Assembly: GCA_002370555.1 (NCBI GenBank)
Contig: AP014718.1
Location: 1,488,001 to 1,552,000 of the forward strand
Direction of reading: 5' to 3'
DNA length: 64,000 nucleotides
Source of the DNA: Arthrobacter sp. Hiyo4
GTDB lineage: Bacteria > Actinomycetota > Actinomycetes > Actinomycetales > Micrococcaceae
Positions 51,610 to 61,518 of the stretch are shown piece by piece (the first letter of the stretch is position 1; every line of letters begins with the position of its first letter). The notes under the pieces are model-generated. The model was given only the letters and a program-made list of their open reading frames with translations, did no database searches and was not told the origin of the DNA. The position numbers and the translations under genes are program-made.

Positions 51610-51648
51610 ATTTCGTCCGGCGTGAACCGGAATCCATGGTTTTCACCG

Positions 51649-51719
51649 AGGTGGGTACGGGATTCGAACCCGTGTGAACGGCTTTGCAGGCCGCTGCCTC
51701 GCCTCTCGGCCAACCCACC
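51649..51719 (-). tRNA. tRNA-Cys(GCA)
   Basis: 71-nt cloverleaf with acceptor GGTGGGT/ACCCACC, anticodon loop CTGCAAA (GCA) and the U discriminator base expected of tRNA-Cys. Second gene of the operon. Confidence 0.95.
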
Positions 51720-51766
51720 GTGTAAGCTCCGATTCCGAAAAACCTTAGCCGTGACAGTGTCCTGCG

Positions 51767-51839
<73 letters not shown>

Positions 51840-51899
51840 ATTTGGGCCGCTGAATCCGTGCCGTTTCGGGCATTTCCTCGCGTTCCAACGAGTAAGAAC

Positions 51900-51927
51900 T
51901 CTATAGGAGGTTCAGGGAATCTCCAAA
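51900..51927 (-). promoter_or_regulatory. Candidate promoter of the minus-strand tRNA operon
   Basis: On the minus strand TTTGGA (complement of 51922-51927) and TATAGA (complement of 51900-51905) are separated by 16 bases and end about 60 bases before the first tRNA. The -10 box is good and the -35 is weak. Confidence 0.45.
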
Positions 51928-51986
51928 TCGAACGAGTCTCAACGGCGGCAATGCCCCTGGATCCCTGCGATCTAGGGGATTTTTCT

Positions 51987-52004
51987 AATTACAGGCGTGT
52001 AATT
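51987..52004. repeat. AT-rich inverted repeat in the tRNA intergenic region
   Basis: AATTACA, spacer GGCG, TGTAATT: a perfect 7-bp dyad in the 228-base gap between the divergent tRNA units. It is unusual for its low GC and looks like a repressor operator; no adjacent regulator gene is present. Confidence 0.35.
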
Positions 52005-52067
52005 CGAGCGGTGGCCCGTCTCGATTTCCATAAACCCCGCCCGGTCAGCTAGCATTCAAAGGCATCG

Positions 52068-52139
52068 GGGCGATTGGCGCAGTGGTAGCGCGCTTCGTTC
52101 ACACCGAAGAGGTCACTGGTTCGAACCCAGTATCGCCCA
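52068..52139 (+). tRNA. tRNA-Val(CAC)
   Basis: 72-nt cloverleaf with acceptor GGGCGAT/ATCGCCC, anticodon loop TTCACAC (CAC) and T-arm GGTTCGAACC. CCA is not encoded. Transcribed away from the other five tRNAs and followed by its own terminator. Confidence 0.95.
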
Positions 52140-52150
52140 CCGAGGAATCT

Positions 52151-52190
52151 GGTCCGTTTCCGCTCAGTCGAGCGGAAACGGACCTTTTTT
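52151..52190 (+). terminator. Rho-independent terminator after tRNA-Val(CAC)
   Basis: GGTCCGTTTCCGCT pairs perfectly with AGCGGAAACGGACC (14 bp, loop CAGTCG), followed by TTTTTT. The strongest intrinsic terminator in the window. Confidence 0.95.
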
Positions 52191-52231
52191 GTGCCCGCCA
52201 TTCTGTCAGCCCCTTGTGAAAGAGTCTTTGT

Positions 52232-53090
52232 ATGACTGATCCACTCCTTGCCCACGCCACGGAATACGGCCGCATGTATGCGCGGTCCACCTCCGAACAG
52301 TTCTCCGTTCCGTCCATCACCACCGTCATCGGCCAGCAGCCGCACGGCTTGGACGGCTGGTTTGGTTACATGGGGCCAGCAGCCTGGCGAAGGATCCGCT
52401 GCTGGCCGATTGCCTGGGCAGCCCGGCGAAAATCCGGCAGGCCGTCAACCGGGCCTCAAAAGCGGCAGAACTCTACCGCGACGAGGCCGCCAAGCGCGGC
52501 GACCGCGTCCATAACTACTGCGAGCAGGTTGCGCTACGCGCCCTGGGCCGGCCCACACCATGAAGGAAACCCGCGAGGCCCTGGCGGCAAACGGCGAGGA
52601 AGCCTTTGCCCTGCGCTTCGACGAGTGGTGGCACCTGTACGGCGTAGAGCCCATCGCACCGGAGATCACCGTCTGGAACAAGTCAGTGGGCTACGCCGGG
52701 ACGCTGGACCTCGTGGCCAAAATCAACGGCCGGATCTGCGTCATTGATTACAAGACCAAGGGCACCACGCGGGACGGCGCCGTCAAGCCGCTGGACGACA
52801 AGGTGGTGATGCAACTGGTGGCCGGCATGAAGGCCGAAGAAAGCCTCGTGGATGCCGTTACCGGGGAATGGGAGCCTTGGAAGTACGGTGAGGCCCCGCT
52901 GCTGCTGGCCGTGGCCATCGGCGAGACCGAAGTCCGTCCGGTCCGCGCCAACCCCGACGTCCTCAAGCACCACTGGTGGAAGTTCTGCGCCCTGCGCCGG
53001 GTCTGGGAACTGTCCGCCGATACACTCGCCGCCGGTTCCGCGCTTCTTCCGGTGGCTCCGCCCGTCTCCTCGCAGGTCCGCAGCGCCTAG
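52232..53090 (+). CDS. PD-(D/E)XK nuclease-like protein
   Basis: About 286 residues. ATG 52232 begins MTDPLLAHATEYGRMYARST, and the N-terminal part contains SVPSITTVIGQQPHGLDGWFG, as in phage-exonuclease-like proteins. One base lost near 52375 joins SLAKDPLLADCLGSP and another near 52555 joins RVHNYCEQVALRALG. The nuclease core has the catalytic pattern Glu in APEITVWN, Asp in GYAGTLDLVA and Asp-x-Lys in CVIDYKTKG, a RecB-family signature. It stands alone between the tRNAs and def. Role unknown: DNA repair or processing is likely from the fold only. Confidence 0.72.
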
Positions 53091-53211
53091 CGGAGCACGC
53101 GTGCCGGAGTCCGGCTGCCGGAACCCCGCCTGCCCGGAGTCCCGGGCCGGTGCACCTGCACCTAAACTGGATAGGTTCGCCAATAACGCCCACCGTGAGG
53201 AAAGACAGCAC

Positions 53212-53790
53212 ATGGCCATTCTGAATATCCGCATCATCGGTGATCCTGTGCTCCGCACAGTGGCCGATCCTGTGACGGAATTCGGTCCTGAGCTCGCCAA
53301 GCTGGTTGCGGACATGACGGAAACCATGGAGGACGTGGACGGTGCCGGCCTCGCGGCCCCCCAGATTGGCGTCAGCCAGCGGGTCTTCACCTACCGGATC
53401 GACGGCGTGGAGGGCCACATCATCAATCCGGTACTGGAAAACAGCGAGGACTTCCAGGCGGACCAGGTTGAGGGTTGCCTGTCCATTCCTGGCCTGGCCT
53501 TCCCGGTCCGCCGCTTCCGCGCCACTCGCGCCACCGGTGTTGACCTGAGCGGTAATCCTGTCGCGGTGGAGGGAGAAGGCCTGCTGGCCCGTTGTTTCCA
53601 GCACGAGACGGACCACCTGGACGGCATCCTCTACACCGACAGGCTGGAAGGCGAGGACCGGAAAACGGCCCTGCGTTCCATCCGCAATGCCAACTATGAC
53701 GCCATTACGGAGCGCACGACGACGAAGCGAGCCAAGACGGTCGGGTCCAGTTTCGGGGGCGCCAGCTTCGGCGGCGGCGCCACCACATGA
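53212..53790 (+). CDS. def: Peptide deformylase
   Basis: Removes the formyl group from nascent N-terminal methionine. Intact, 192 residues from ATG 53212 with GAGGAAAG nine bases upstream. The three motifs are GAGLAAPQIG (44-53), EGCLSIPG with Cys89, and QHETDHLDG with His131, Glu132 and His135 (metal and catalysis). A Gly/Ser-rich C-terminal tail follows. The stop overlaps the fmt start (ATGA at 53787). Confidence 0.96.
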   Translation: MAILNIRIIGDPVLRTVADPVTEFGPELAKLVADMTETMEDVDGAGLAAPQIGVSQRVFTYRIDGVEGHIINPVLENSEDFQADQVEGCLSIPGLAFPVRRFRATRATGVDLSGNPVAVEGEGLLARCFQHETDHLDGILYTDRLEGEDRKTALRSIRNANYDAITERTTTKRAKTVGSSFGGASFGGGATT

Positions 53791-54704
53791 GGGTACTTTT
53801 TGCCGGCACCCCGCCGTGGCCGTCCCGTCCCTTAATGCACTGATTGCGGCAGGCTTTGAAATCGTTGCGGTTCTGACCCGTCCCGACGCGCCGATAGGGC
53901 GCAAACGGGTGCTGACGCCGTCGCCCGTTGCCGCCCGCGCCGCCGAGCTGGGAATCGACGTCATCCACGCCACCCGCGTGGACGAGGCCGTGACGGCGAA
54001 AATCGCCGCGACAAAGCCGGACGTTGCCGCCATCGTGGCCTACGGCGGCCTGATTCCGCGCCCCGCCCTTGATGTTCCCCCGAATGGTTGGATCAACCTG
54101 CACTTTTCCCTGCTTCCCGCATGGCGTGGCGCTGCCCCGTGCAGCGGGCCGTCATGGCCGGCGACGACGTCACCGGGGCAGTCACCTTCCTGTTGGAAGA
54201 AGGTCTGGACACCGGCCCGGTGTTCGGAACGCTGACCGAGGGCGTTTCCCGGAGGACACCGCCGGAGCGCTGCTGGAGCGGCTGTCCCACAGTGGAGCCG
54301 TGCTCCTTGCCCAGACGCTGTCCGCCGTTGAAGCCGGGAGGGCAGCTGCACAGCCGCAGGTCGGTGACGTTTCACTGGCCCCGAAGCTGACCATCGATGA
54401 CGGCCGGCTCGACTGGAAGCAGCCCGCCCTGGCGATCGGCAGGCGTGCCCGTGGCGTGACTCCCGAGCCCGGCGCCTGGACCACCTTGGACGGACAGCGC
54501 GTCAAACTCGAACCTGTCCGGCTCCGGCCAAGTGAAACTGACCTGCAACCCGGCGCGGTATTCCTCGACGGGAAGAGCGTCCTGGTGGGCACCGGATCCC
54601 ACGCCGTGGAGCTGACGAGGATCCAGCCTTCGGGCAAAAAGATGATGGCCGCCGCTGACTGGGCGCGTGGCATGGCAACACTGGAAAGCGTGGTCTTCGA
54701 ATGA
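53787..54704 (+). CDS. fmt: Methionyl-tRNA formyltransferase
   Basis: Formylates initiator Met-tRNA using 10-formyl-tetrahydrofolate; the functional partner of def. ATG 53787 (MRVLFAGTP). One base lost near 53813 restores [20 protein letters not shown]. The catalytic signature is [21 protein letters not shown] with a loss near 54138, and [17 protein letters not shown] follows after another near 54252. The C-terminal OB domain includes [19 protein letters not shown]. About 306 residues. Stop overlaps the rsmB start. Confidence 0.95.
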
Positions 54705-56286
54705 GCGAATCCGGCGGTAATGCAGGCGGCACGGGCGGCAGCGGCAGCGGCGTCCGGGCGGCGGACGCGGCAACAGTGGGCGGGGCAAGGGCGGCCGCGG
54801 GATTCCAGCCAGCGCAACGCCCAGGGCCGCGAACGCAACCGCCCCTTCCAGCGGAGCTTCACCGAAAACGCTCCTGCGCAGCGGACCCGCCGGGCGGACC
54901 CCGCGCGGCTGGTGGCTTTTGAAGTCCTGCGCGCGGTAGCCGCCGAGGACGCCTACGCCAACCTGGTGCTCCCGTCCCGGATCCGCCATCACGGCCTGGA
55001 CAAGCGCGACGCCGGCTTCGCCACCGAGCTTAGCTACGGCGCCCTGCGTGGCCAGGGCACGTACGATGCCATCCTGGCCCGCTGCGTTGACCGGCCGCTG
55101 GACCAGCTTGACCCTGCCATTCTCGACGCCCTGAGGATCGGCACCCACCAGCTGCTGGCCATGCGCGTCCCGGCCCACGCCGCCCTGGATCAGACCGTGG
55201 GCCTGGCCCGCGCCGTCATCGGCGCCGGACCCTCCGCCCTGATCAACGCAGTATTGCGGAAAGTCACGGCGCACACCCTGGAGGAGTGGCTTGAGATCCT
55301 CGTTGCCGGCGAAAGCGACGAAACCACCATCGCGTCCCTCCGGTACGCCCACCCCGAATGGATTGTCCGGGCCATGCGCCAGTCCTTGGTGGCCCATGGT
55401 CGGTCAGCCGCCGAAATCAACGACCTTCTGGAAGCCGATAACGAAGCTCCGGTGGTTAACCTCGTGGCCCTGCCCGGCCTGGGCAGCCTGGATGAAGCCC
55501 TGGCAGGCGGGGCAACCCCCGGTGAACTCGTAGAAGGCTCGGCGCTCTCCAGCGGCGGAGACCTGGGCCGCCTCGCCTCCATCCGGGAAGGCAGCACGCG
55601 CGTCCAGGATGTCGGCTCCCAACTGGTGGCCCGCGCCATGGCGGCAGTGGACCTCGATCCCACCGGAAGCCCTGGAACAGACCGCCGGAACGAAACCTGG
55701 CTGGACCTGTGCGCCGGCCCGGCGGCAAGGCGGCCCTCCTTGGCGCTCTGGCCAACGCCCAGGGTGCCACACTGCTCGCGAATGAACCGGCCCCGCACCG
55801 TGCCAAACTCGTCAGCCAGGCCTGTCCGCCGTGCCCCGGGACGTCTGGCGCGTCCGGACCGGCGATGGCCGCGACGTGGGCACTGAGCAGCCGGAATCCT
55901 TTGACCGTGTCTTGGTGGACGTCCCCTGCAGCGGGCTTGGTGCGCTGCGCCGCAGGCCGGAGTCCCGCTGGCGCCGCACGCCCAAGGACCTCGCGGACCT
56001 GGGGCCGTTGCAGCGCGCCTTGTTGAAATCGGCGCTGGAGGCCGTCCGCCCCGGCGGAGTGGTTGCCTATGTCACCTGTTCACCCCACCCGGCCGAAACC
56101 ACGGCAGTGGTCAGCGATGCCCTCCGGAAGCGGGATGACCTGGAGCTGCTGGACGCCGGTGCCGTGCTGGACAGCGTGAGCCTGACCGGGAACCTGGGCG
56201 CAGGCCACGATTCCACGGCGCAACTCTGGCCGCACATCCACAGCACCGACGCCATGTTCCTGGCCCTCATCCGGAAGAAAGCCTGA
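54701..56286 (+). CDS. rsmB: 16S rRNA (cytosine-C5)-methyltransferase RsmB/NOP family
   Basis: Methylates C967 of 16S rRNA (E. coli numbering) with SAM. ATG 54701 opens a Gly/Ser/Arg-rich tail of about 50 residues (one base lost near 54790). The NusB-like RNA-binding domain follows: ARLVAFEVLRAVAAEDAYANLVLP to LGSLDEAL. The methyltransferase domain has SAM motif WLDLCAGPGGKAALLGALA (loss near 55722), motif IV VDVPCSGLGALRRRPESRW and motif VI YVTCSPHPAETTAVV with the catalytic cysteines. Another loss lies near 55826. About 528 residues. Confidence 0.94.
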
Positions 56287-56304
56287 CCCGTGAAAGGTTC
56301 ACCC

Positions 56305-56984
56305 ATGCCGCAGTGCTGCATCAACCCCAGCATCCTGTCCGCCGACTTCGTCAACCTCGAAGCCGAACTGCAGCGCATCAGCAACGCTGACGCCGTTCAC
56401 GTGGACGTGATGGACAACCACTTTGTCCCCAACCTCACCATCGGGCTGCCCGTGGTCCAGCGGATCCAGGCGGTCAGCCCCGTCCCGCTGGACGCCCACC
56501 TGATGATTTCCGATGCCGACCGCTGGGCGCCGGGGTTCGCCGACGCGGGTCTGGCCTCCGTGACCTTCCACGCCGAGGCCTCCATTGCGCCGGTCAAACT
56601 GGCCCGCGAACTGAGGGCTCGGGGATCCAAGGCCGGCATGGCGCTGCGCCCTGCCACGGCTGTGGAACCCTACTTGGACATGCTTGAGGAACTGGACATG
56701 ATCCTGATCATGACCGTGGAGCCGGGCTTCGGCGGCCAGGCGTTCCTGGACTTCACCCTGCCCAAGATCCGCAAGGCCGGGCAGCCATTGACGGCTCCGG
56801 AATCAATGTCGCCCTCCAGGTGGACGGCGGCATCACGGAGGAAACCATTCTGCGGGCGGCCGAAGCAGGAGCCAACGTCTTTGTGGCGGGCTCGGCTGTC
56901 TACGGCGCGGAGGACCCGGCAGCAGCCATCGGACGGCTCCGCGAAGCCGGCAGTATGAAGTTACGTGCCGCGTCCGCGGAATAG
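56305..56984 (+). CDS. rpe: Ribulose-phosphate 3-epimerase
   Basis: Interconverts ribulose 5-phosphate and xylulose 5-phosphate in the pentose phosphate pathway. ATG 56305 ([22 protein letters not shown]) has AAAGG nine bases upstream; GTG 56290 is in frame but less likely. Metal ligands are in [14 protein letters not shown] and TFHAEAS, and the catalytic Asp in ALQVDGGIT. One base lost near 56793 joins the halves. About 226 residues. It ends 42 bases before the FMN riboswitch and so is probably not under its control. Confidence 0.94.
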
Positions 56985-57026
56985 TCTGGGCCACCTTGTG
57001 GTTATGGCACAATAGCAACACACAAT

Positions 57027-57176
57027 ACGTGCTCCGGGGTCGGTGTAAGTCCGAACCGGCGGTGATAGTCCGCGACCCGCGAGCCGGTGCTTTCCCCTTC
57101 AGGGAAGGAACCGGCGGACGGTTGAACTGGTGAAATTCCGGTACCGACAGTTAAAGTCTGGATGAGAGAAGCACGT
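57027..57176 (+). ncRNA. FMN riboswitch (RFN element)
   Basis: A complete RFN aptamer. The closing helix pairs ACGTGC (57027-57032) with GCACGT (57171-57176). Conserved blocks are present in order: GGGGTCGGTGTAAGTCCGAA, CCGGCGGTGATAGTCCGCGA, GGAACCGGCGGACGG, TGGTGAAATTCCGGTACCGA and AGTTAAAGTCTGGATGAGAG. It senses FMN and shuts off the rib genes downstream. The expression platform lies in 57177-57270; no clear intrinsic terminator is visible, so control of translation initiation is likely. Confidence 0.97.
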
Positions 57177-57198
57177 ACAGCTGTATCTGTGGCGCCCT

Positions 57199-57249
57199 AT
57201 GCGCTGCGAGCTTCTGCTGTCGTATACCCCGGAGCCATCGCGGTTCTAG
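57199..57249 (+). CDS. Possible leader mini-ORF 1 in the riboswitch expression platform
   Basis: ATG 57199 to TAG 57249 encodes 16 residues (MRCELLLSYTPEPSRF). No good ribosome-binding site precedes it. It may be chance, or a regulatory upstream ORF. Confidence 0.2.
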   Translation: MRCELLLSYTPEPSRF

Positions 57250-57270
57250 AGGGAAGGAACGACAACACAC

Positions 57271-57354
57271 ATGAACCCCTTGCGATGGCTCTTTGAAGCC
57301 AGGATTTCCCATGCTCCGGGAACCGAAGCCGCCGGAGCGGTGGCCGCCCCATGA
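57271..57354 (+). CDS. Possible small leader protein coupled to ribD
   Basis: ATG 57271 to TGA 57354 encodes 27 residues starting MNPLRWLFEARISHAPG. GGGAAGGA lies upstream at rather long spacing. Its TGA overlaps the ribD ATG (ATGA at 57351-57354), the same coupling seen across this operon, so ribD translation may depend on it. I do not recognise the peptide. Confidence 0.4.
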   Translation: MNPLRWLFEARISHAPGTEAAGAVAAP

Positions 57355-58468
57355 CCCGGTTCGAAAACGTCACGGCCTTCAGCGCCGCCGAAACCGCCGC
57401 CATGGACGCAGCGCTGGAAGCAGCCCTGCAGGGCCCGCGGGGAGCGAATCCGCTGGTGGGCGCCGTCGTGATCGATGCGGCCGGCCACCAGCTGGTGACC
57501 GGGTACCACCGCGGCGCCGGCACACCCCACGCTGAAGCCGATGCGATCACCCAGGCGGAGGCCGCCGGGCTGGACCTGAGCGGCTGCACAATGGTGATCA
57601 CCCTGGAACCCTGTGACCACAGAGGCCGCACCGGGCCCTGCACCCAGGCGATCATTCGTGCCGGAATCACGGACGTGGTGTACGCAGTCGACGACCCGCA
57701 CGACCCCGCGGCGGGCGGCGCAGCCACCCTCCGGAATGCGGGCGTCCAGGTCCGCAGCGGGCTCGCGGCCAGCGAATCGTTCGAGTTGAACCGGCAGTGG
57801 TTCCTGGGAGTGGCCGCACAGCGCCCGTTCGTGACGCTGCACATCGCCCAGACGCTGGACAGCCGGATCGCCGCTGAGGACGGAACGAGCCAGTGGATCT
57901 CCTCCCCGGAGTCGCTCGCTGACAACCACGGGCTGAGGCGCCGGATCGACGCCATCCTCGTGGGCACGCAGACCGTGCTCGTGGACAACCCCGGCTGACG
58001 GCCCGCGACGCGTCTGGAGCCACAGCCGGCAAGCAGCCGCTGCGCGCAGTGATGGGCCTCCGGGATATCCCGGCCGACGCCGCCGTCCGCGGTGACGACG
58101 GGAACGTGCTGCACCTGCCCACGCGGGATCCGCGGGAGGCGCTCTCGCTCCTGTACGCCGAGGGAGTCCGCCACGTCATGGTGGAAGGCGGCTCACGCAT
58201 CCTCAGTTCATTCCTGGCCGCCGGGCTTGTGGACGAACTCATTGTCTACCTTGCCCCCACCCTGCTGGGTTCCGGAACTTCCGCCCTCAACGGGCTCGGA
58301 ATCGCCACCCTCGCGGATGCTCGGCACTGGGACTGGGACCCCTCCGACGGCGGCGCCGTCCTGACCCTGGGCCGGGACCTGAGGCTGCACCTCCGTCCAG
58401 TACCAACCGAAGCTTTTGAACCGCACCTACCCCGCGTTGCGGCGGAACCAGCCATGGGAGGCTACTGA
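57351..58468 (+). CDS. ribD: Bifunctional riboflavin deaminase/reductase RibD
   Basis: Carries out two riboflavin-pathway steps: deamination of the pyrimidine intermediate, then NADPH reduction of its ribosyl chain. ATG 57351. The N-terminal zinc deaminase domain has GAGTPHAEADAI (His and catalytic Glu) and LEPCDHRGRTGPC (two Cys ligands). The C-terminal reductase domain has FVTLHIAQTLDSRIAAEDG, DAILVGTQTVLVDNP and GVRHVMVEGGSRILSSFL. One base lost near 57995 splits it. About 373 residues. The stop shares a base with the ribE start (TGATG). Confidence 0.95.
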
Positions 58469-59149
58469 TGTTTACCGGAATTATTGCCGAACAGGGACAG
58501 GTCCTGTCCGTGGAGCGGGACGGCGATGCCAGCGCAACGCTCCGCCTGCGGGCGGCCGGTACCACCGAAGGGCTCGGACTGGGCGGGTCCATCGCCGTCA
58601 ACGGGGTCTGCCTGACGGCCACCGCCATCGAGGGCAAGGAGTTCAGCGTTGATGTGATGGGCGAAACCCTCTTCCGCAGCACCATCGGCGAACTTGCCGC
58701 CGGTGACTCGGTGAACCTTGAGCGCTGCGTCCCCGCCGGCGGCCGGCTCGACGGCCACGTCGTCCAGGGCCACGTCGATGGCGTCGGGCAGTTGCTGGAG
58801 CGCGAGGCACTCGGCAACTGGGAACGCCTCCGGTTCGGTGTGCCGGCCAACCTTGCCCGCTACATCGCGGAGAAGGGCTCCATAGCGATCGACGGCGTCT
58901 CGCTCACCGTCACGGCGGTCAGCCCGCCGCGGAGCCGGAGCCCTGGTTCGAAGTAGGGCTGATCCCCACCACCTTGGCCGAGACCGGTCTGGGGCCAAGG
59001 TGACCGGCAGCAGGGTCAACCTTGAAGTCGACGTGCTCGCCAAATACACCGAACGGCTGCTGGCATTCAGCACCGGCGCAACCGCCGGGACGAACGATGA
59101 ACGCCGCCGTCCGGCTGGACCCGGCCGCGGACGCCGGCCCGGTGCCTAG
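58468..59149 (+). CDS. ribE: Riboflavin synthase, alpha subunit
   Basis: Dismutates two 6,7-dimethyl-8-ribityllumazine to riboflavin. ATG 58468 ([13 protein letters not shown]). Two homologous lumazine-binding barrels: the first has [11 protein letters not shown] and [13 protein letters not shown], the second [13 protein letters not shown] and [13 protein letters not shown]. Base losses near 58925 and 58993 precede [13 protein letters not shown] and [20 protein letters not shown]. In the corrected frame the stop is TAG 59147-59149, so the 3' end overlaps ribBA by about 50 bases. About 228 residues. Confidence 0.93.
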
Positions 59150-60550
59150 CGCAGCCTTCGGACTTGACCCTGTCGAAGATGCCATTCGCGCCATGGCCGC
59201 CGGGCGCCCCGTGCTGGTGGTGGACAACGAGGACCGCGAAAACGAAGGCGACATCATCTTCGCCGCACAGCATGCCACCCCTGCCCTCATGGGATGGACC
59301 ATCCGCTACAGCTCCGGCGTCATTTGCGTCCCCTGAGCGGGGAGCGCGCCGATGCCCTGGCACTGCCGCCCATGGTGGCCGTGAACCAGGACGCGAAGGG
59401 AACGGCATACACCGTTTCCTGCGATGCGGCCTTGGGTGTCAGCACGGGCATCTCCGCCACGGACCGGGCCCTTACGGCCGCGTCCTTGCCGACCCCGGCG
59501 CCGGACCGGCCGCCGTGACCCGGCCCGGGCATATTTTCCCGCTCCGGGCAGTTAAGGGAGGAGTGCGTGAACGCCCCGGCCATACCGAGGCGGCCGTGGA
59601 CCTCTGCCGGCTCGCCGGATTGGAGCCAGTGGGCGTGATCGCCGAGGTTGTGTACGACGACGGTGAAATGATGCGGCTCGACGGGCTGCGGGGATTCGCC
59701 GCTGAACATGGGTGCCCCCTGATCTCGATTGAGGATCTGGTGGCCTACCTTGATGCAGGGGCCGGGCTCCCGTCGACAGTGACACCGGGCCGGACGCCCG
59801 GGCGGAGTAGAGGAGTAATGATGACGGCTTCCGGAGTATCGGACAACAGCCACCAGAACGGCCACCACCGGGGGGTGGCTGGCAATGGCCGGCCCACCAC
59901 CCCGTAAGCGGAGGTCCCATTGTGCAGCTGCCCACGGCATTTGGCGATTTCATTACCCAGGCGTGGACAGACCAAGTCACGGGCGCCGAACACCTGGCTG
60001 TGAGCTCACCCAATCCGCCCAGGGAGGGCGTTGCCCCGCTGGTCAGGCTGCATTCGGAGTGCCTGACCGGCGACGTCTTCGGCTCCTACCGTTGTGACTG
60101 CGGCGAACAGCTGGCGTATGCCCTGGAGCTGATCAACGAGTTCGGCGGCACGCTGCTGTACCTGCGCGGGCAGGAAGGCCGGGGGATCGGGCTGGCCAAC
60201 AAGATCAAGGCCTATGCCCTCCAGGAGGCGGGCTTTGACACCGTGGAGGCCAACGAGCAGCTGGGTCTGCCGGTGGACGCCGCTGCTACAAGGCGGCCGC
60301 CCAGATCCTGGCCGAGATGGGCCTCCACGAGATCCGGCTCCTGAGCAACAACCCGGACAAAAAGAACAGGCTCGCCAAAGCCGGTGTGAAGGTGGTGGAA
60401 ATGGTGCCCACCGAGGTGCCTTCCCGCGACCAGAACATCCGCTACCTGCAGACCAAAAAGGACCGCATGGAGCACCGGCTGATGCTGGACACCCACGTTG
60501 TCACGGTGCCAAGCGGCGCTGCCGACGATTTCGACCACGACCAAAACTGA
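59098..60550 (+). CDS. ribA: Bifunctional 3,4-dihydroxy-2-butanone-4-phosphate synthase / GTP cyclohydrolase II
   Basis: RibBA fusion of about 485 residues, providing both entry reactions of riboflavin synthesis. ATG 59098 ([14 protein letters not shown]). The RibB domain has the metal-binding acidic loop [20 protein letters not shown] and [15 protein letters not shown]. An unusual His/Gly-rich linker ([15 protein letters not shown]) precedes the RibA domain with the zinc cysteines in [19 protein letters not shown] and the motif [15 protein letters not shown]. Frameshifts lie near 59335, 59485, 59900 and 60285; the last frame ends at TGA 60550. The linker may be partly misread around the third. 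Confidence 0.93.
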
Positions 60551-60567
60551 ACGGATCAGATTCACGC

Positions 60568-61053
60568 ATGAGTGGACACGGCGCACCAGATATTGACTTC
60601 ACCACCCTCAACCCGGCGGAAACGTCGCAGCTGCGGCTGGCCATTGTGGCAGCCAGCTGGCACACCCAGATCATGGACGGACTCCTGGACGGTGCCCTGC
60701 GCGCCGCCAAGGAGGCGGGCATCAGCGAACCCACCGTCCTGCGCGTTCCGGGCGCCTTCGAGCTTCCCGTCGCCGCCGCGCGGCTGGCACCGCACTTTGA
60801 CGCAGTGGTGGCCCTCGGCGTCGTCATCCGCGGCGGAACGCCGCACTTTGAGTACGTCTGCCAGGCGGCGACTTCGGGTCTGACCGATGTCAGTGTCTCC
60901 ACCGGCGTGCCGGTCGGCTTCGGCGTGCTGACCTGCGATACGGAGCAGCAGGGACTGGACCGTGCGGGCCTGCCGGGCTCCAGCGAGGACAAGGGCCACG
61001 AAGCCGTGACGGCAGCCCTGGCCACCGCAGTGCTCCTTAAGCAGTACAAGTAG
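60568..61053 (+). CDS. ribH: 6,7-dimethyl-8-ribityllumazine synthase
   Basis: Condenses the RibB and RibA/RibD products to lumazine; it forms pentamers or capsids. Intact, 161 residues from ATG 60568. Motifs: [47 protein letters not shown] with catalytic His93, and the C-terminal [14 protein letters not shown]. Last gene of the riboflavin operon, 17 bases after ribBA. Confidence 0.96.
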   Translation: MSGHGAPDIDFTTLNPAETSQLRLAIVAASWHTQIMDGLLDGALRAAKEAGISEPTVLRVPGAFELPVAAARLAPHFDAVVALGVVIRGGTPHFEYVCQAATSGLTDVSVSTGVPVGFGVLTCDTEQQGLDRAGLPGSSEDKGHEAVTAALATAVLLKQYK

Positions 61054-61164
61054 TAGCCGATAATGGCAGCAAGCCGACGGCCGCGGTGTGTGTTCGCTCA
61101 CATCACGCCCGTCATGCAGCGGCCGAAAGGCGCCCCCGGGCCGGCAGCAAGTAGGCTGTAGGGC

Positions 61165-61428
61165 GTGAAGAATTTCGAGACGCTGTTCGCTGAACTGAGT
61201 GAGAAGGCAGCCACCCGCCCGGCAGGCTCCCGCACCGTCGCTGAATTGGAGTCCGGAGTCCACGGCATTGGCAAGAAAGTCGTGGAGGAAGCGGCCGAAG
61301 TGTGGATGGCCGCTGAGTACGAATCCGATGAGGCCACGGCCGAGGAAATCTCCCAGCTGCTCTATCACCTGCAGGTTCTGATGCTCGCTAAAGGCCTGAC
61401 CCTGGAAGACGTCTACAAGCATCTATAG
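61165..61428 (+). CDS. hisE: Phosphoribosyl-ATP diphosphatase
   Basis: Second step of histidine synthesis: PR-ATP to PR-AMP. Intact, 87 residues from GTG 61165 ([16 protein letters not shown]). The all-alpha MazG-like motif [16 protein letters not shown] with its metal-binding Glu residues is present. The 111 bases before it hold no gene. It is followed by hisG after 90 bases. Confidence 0.94.
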   Translation: MKNFETLFAELSEKAATRPAGSRTVAELESGVHGIGKKVVEEAAEVWMAAEYESDEATAEEISQLLYHLQVLMLAKGLTLEDVYKHL

Positions 61429-61518
61429 CCACTGCTGCACGCGGCGGTCAACAACTGCCTGCCCGTGCCCGTCGTGGCCGTTTGCCTGATCCAGACCTCC
61501 CAACCAAGAAAGACCCCC

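Noticed and set aside
52142..52190. Long perfect palindrome after tRNA-Val(CAC) as an attachment site or repeat
   Set aside because: The 14-bp stem is followed by TTTTTT and sits directly after a tRNA: a standard intrinsic terminator. No integrase or second copy is present.
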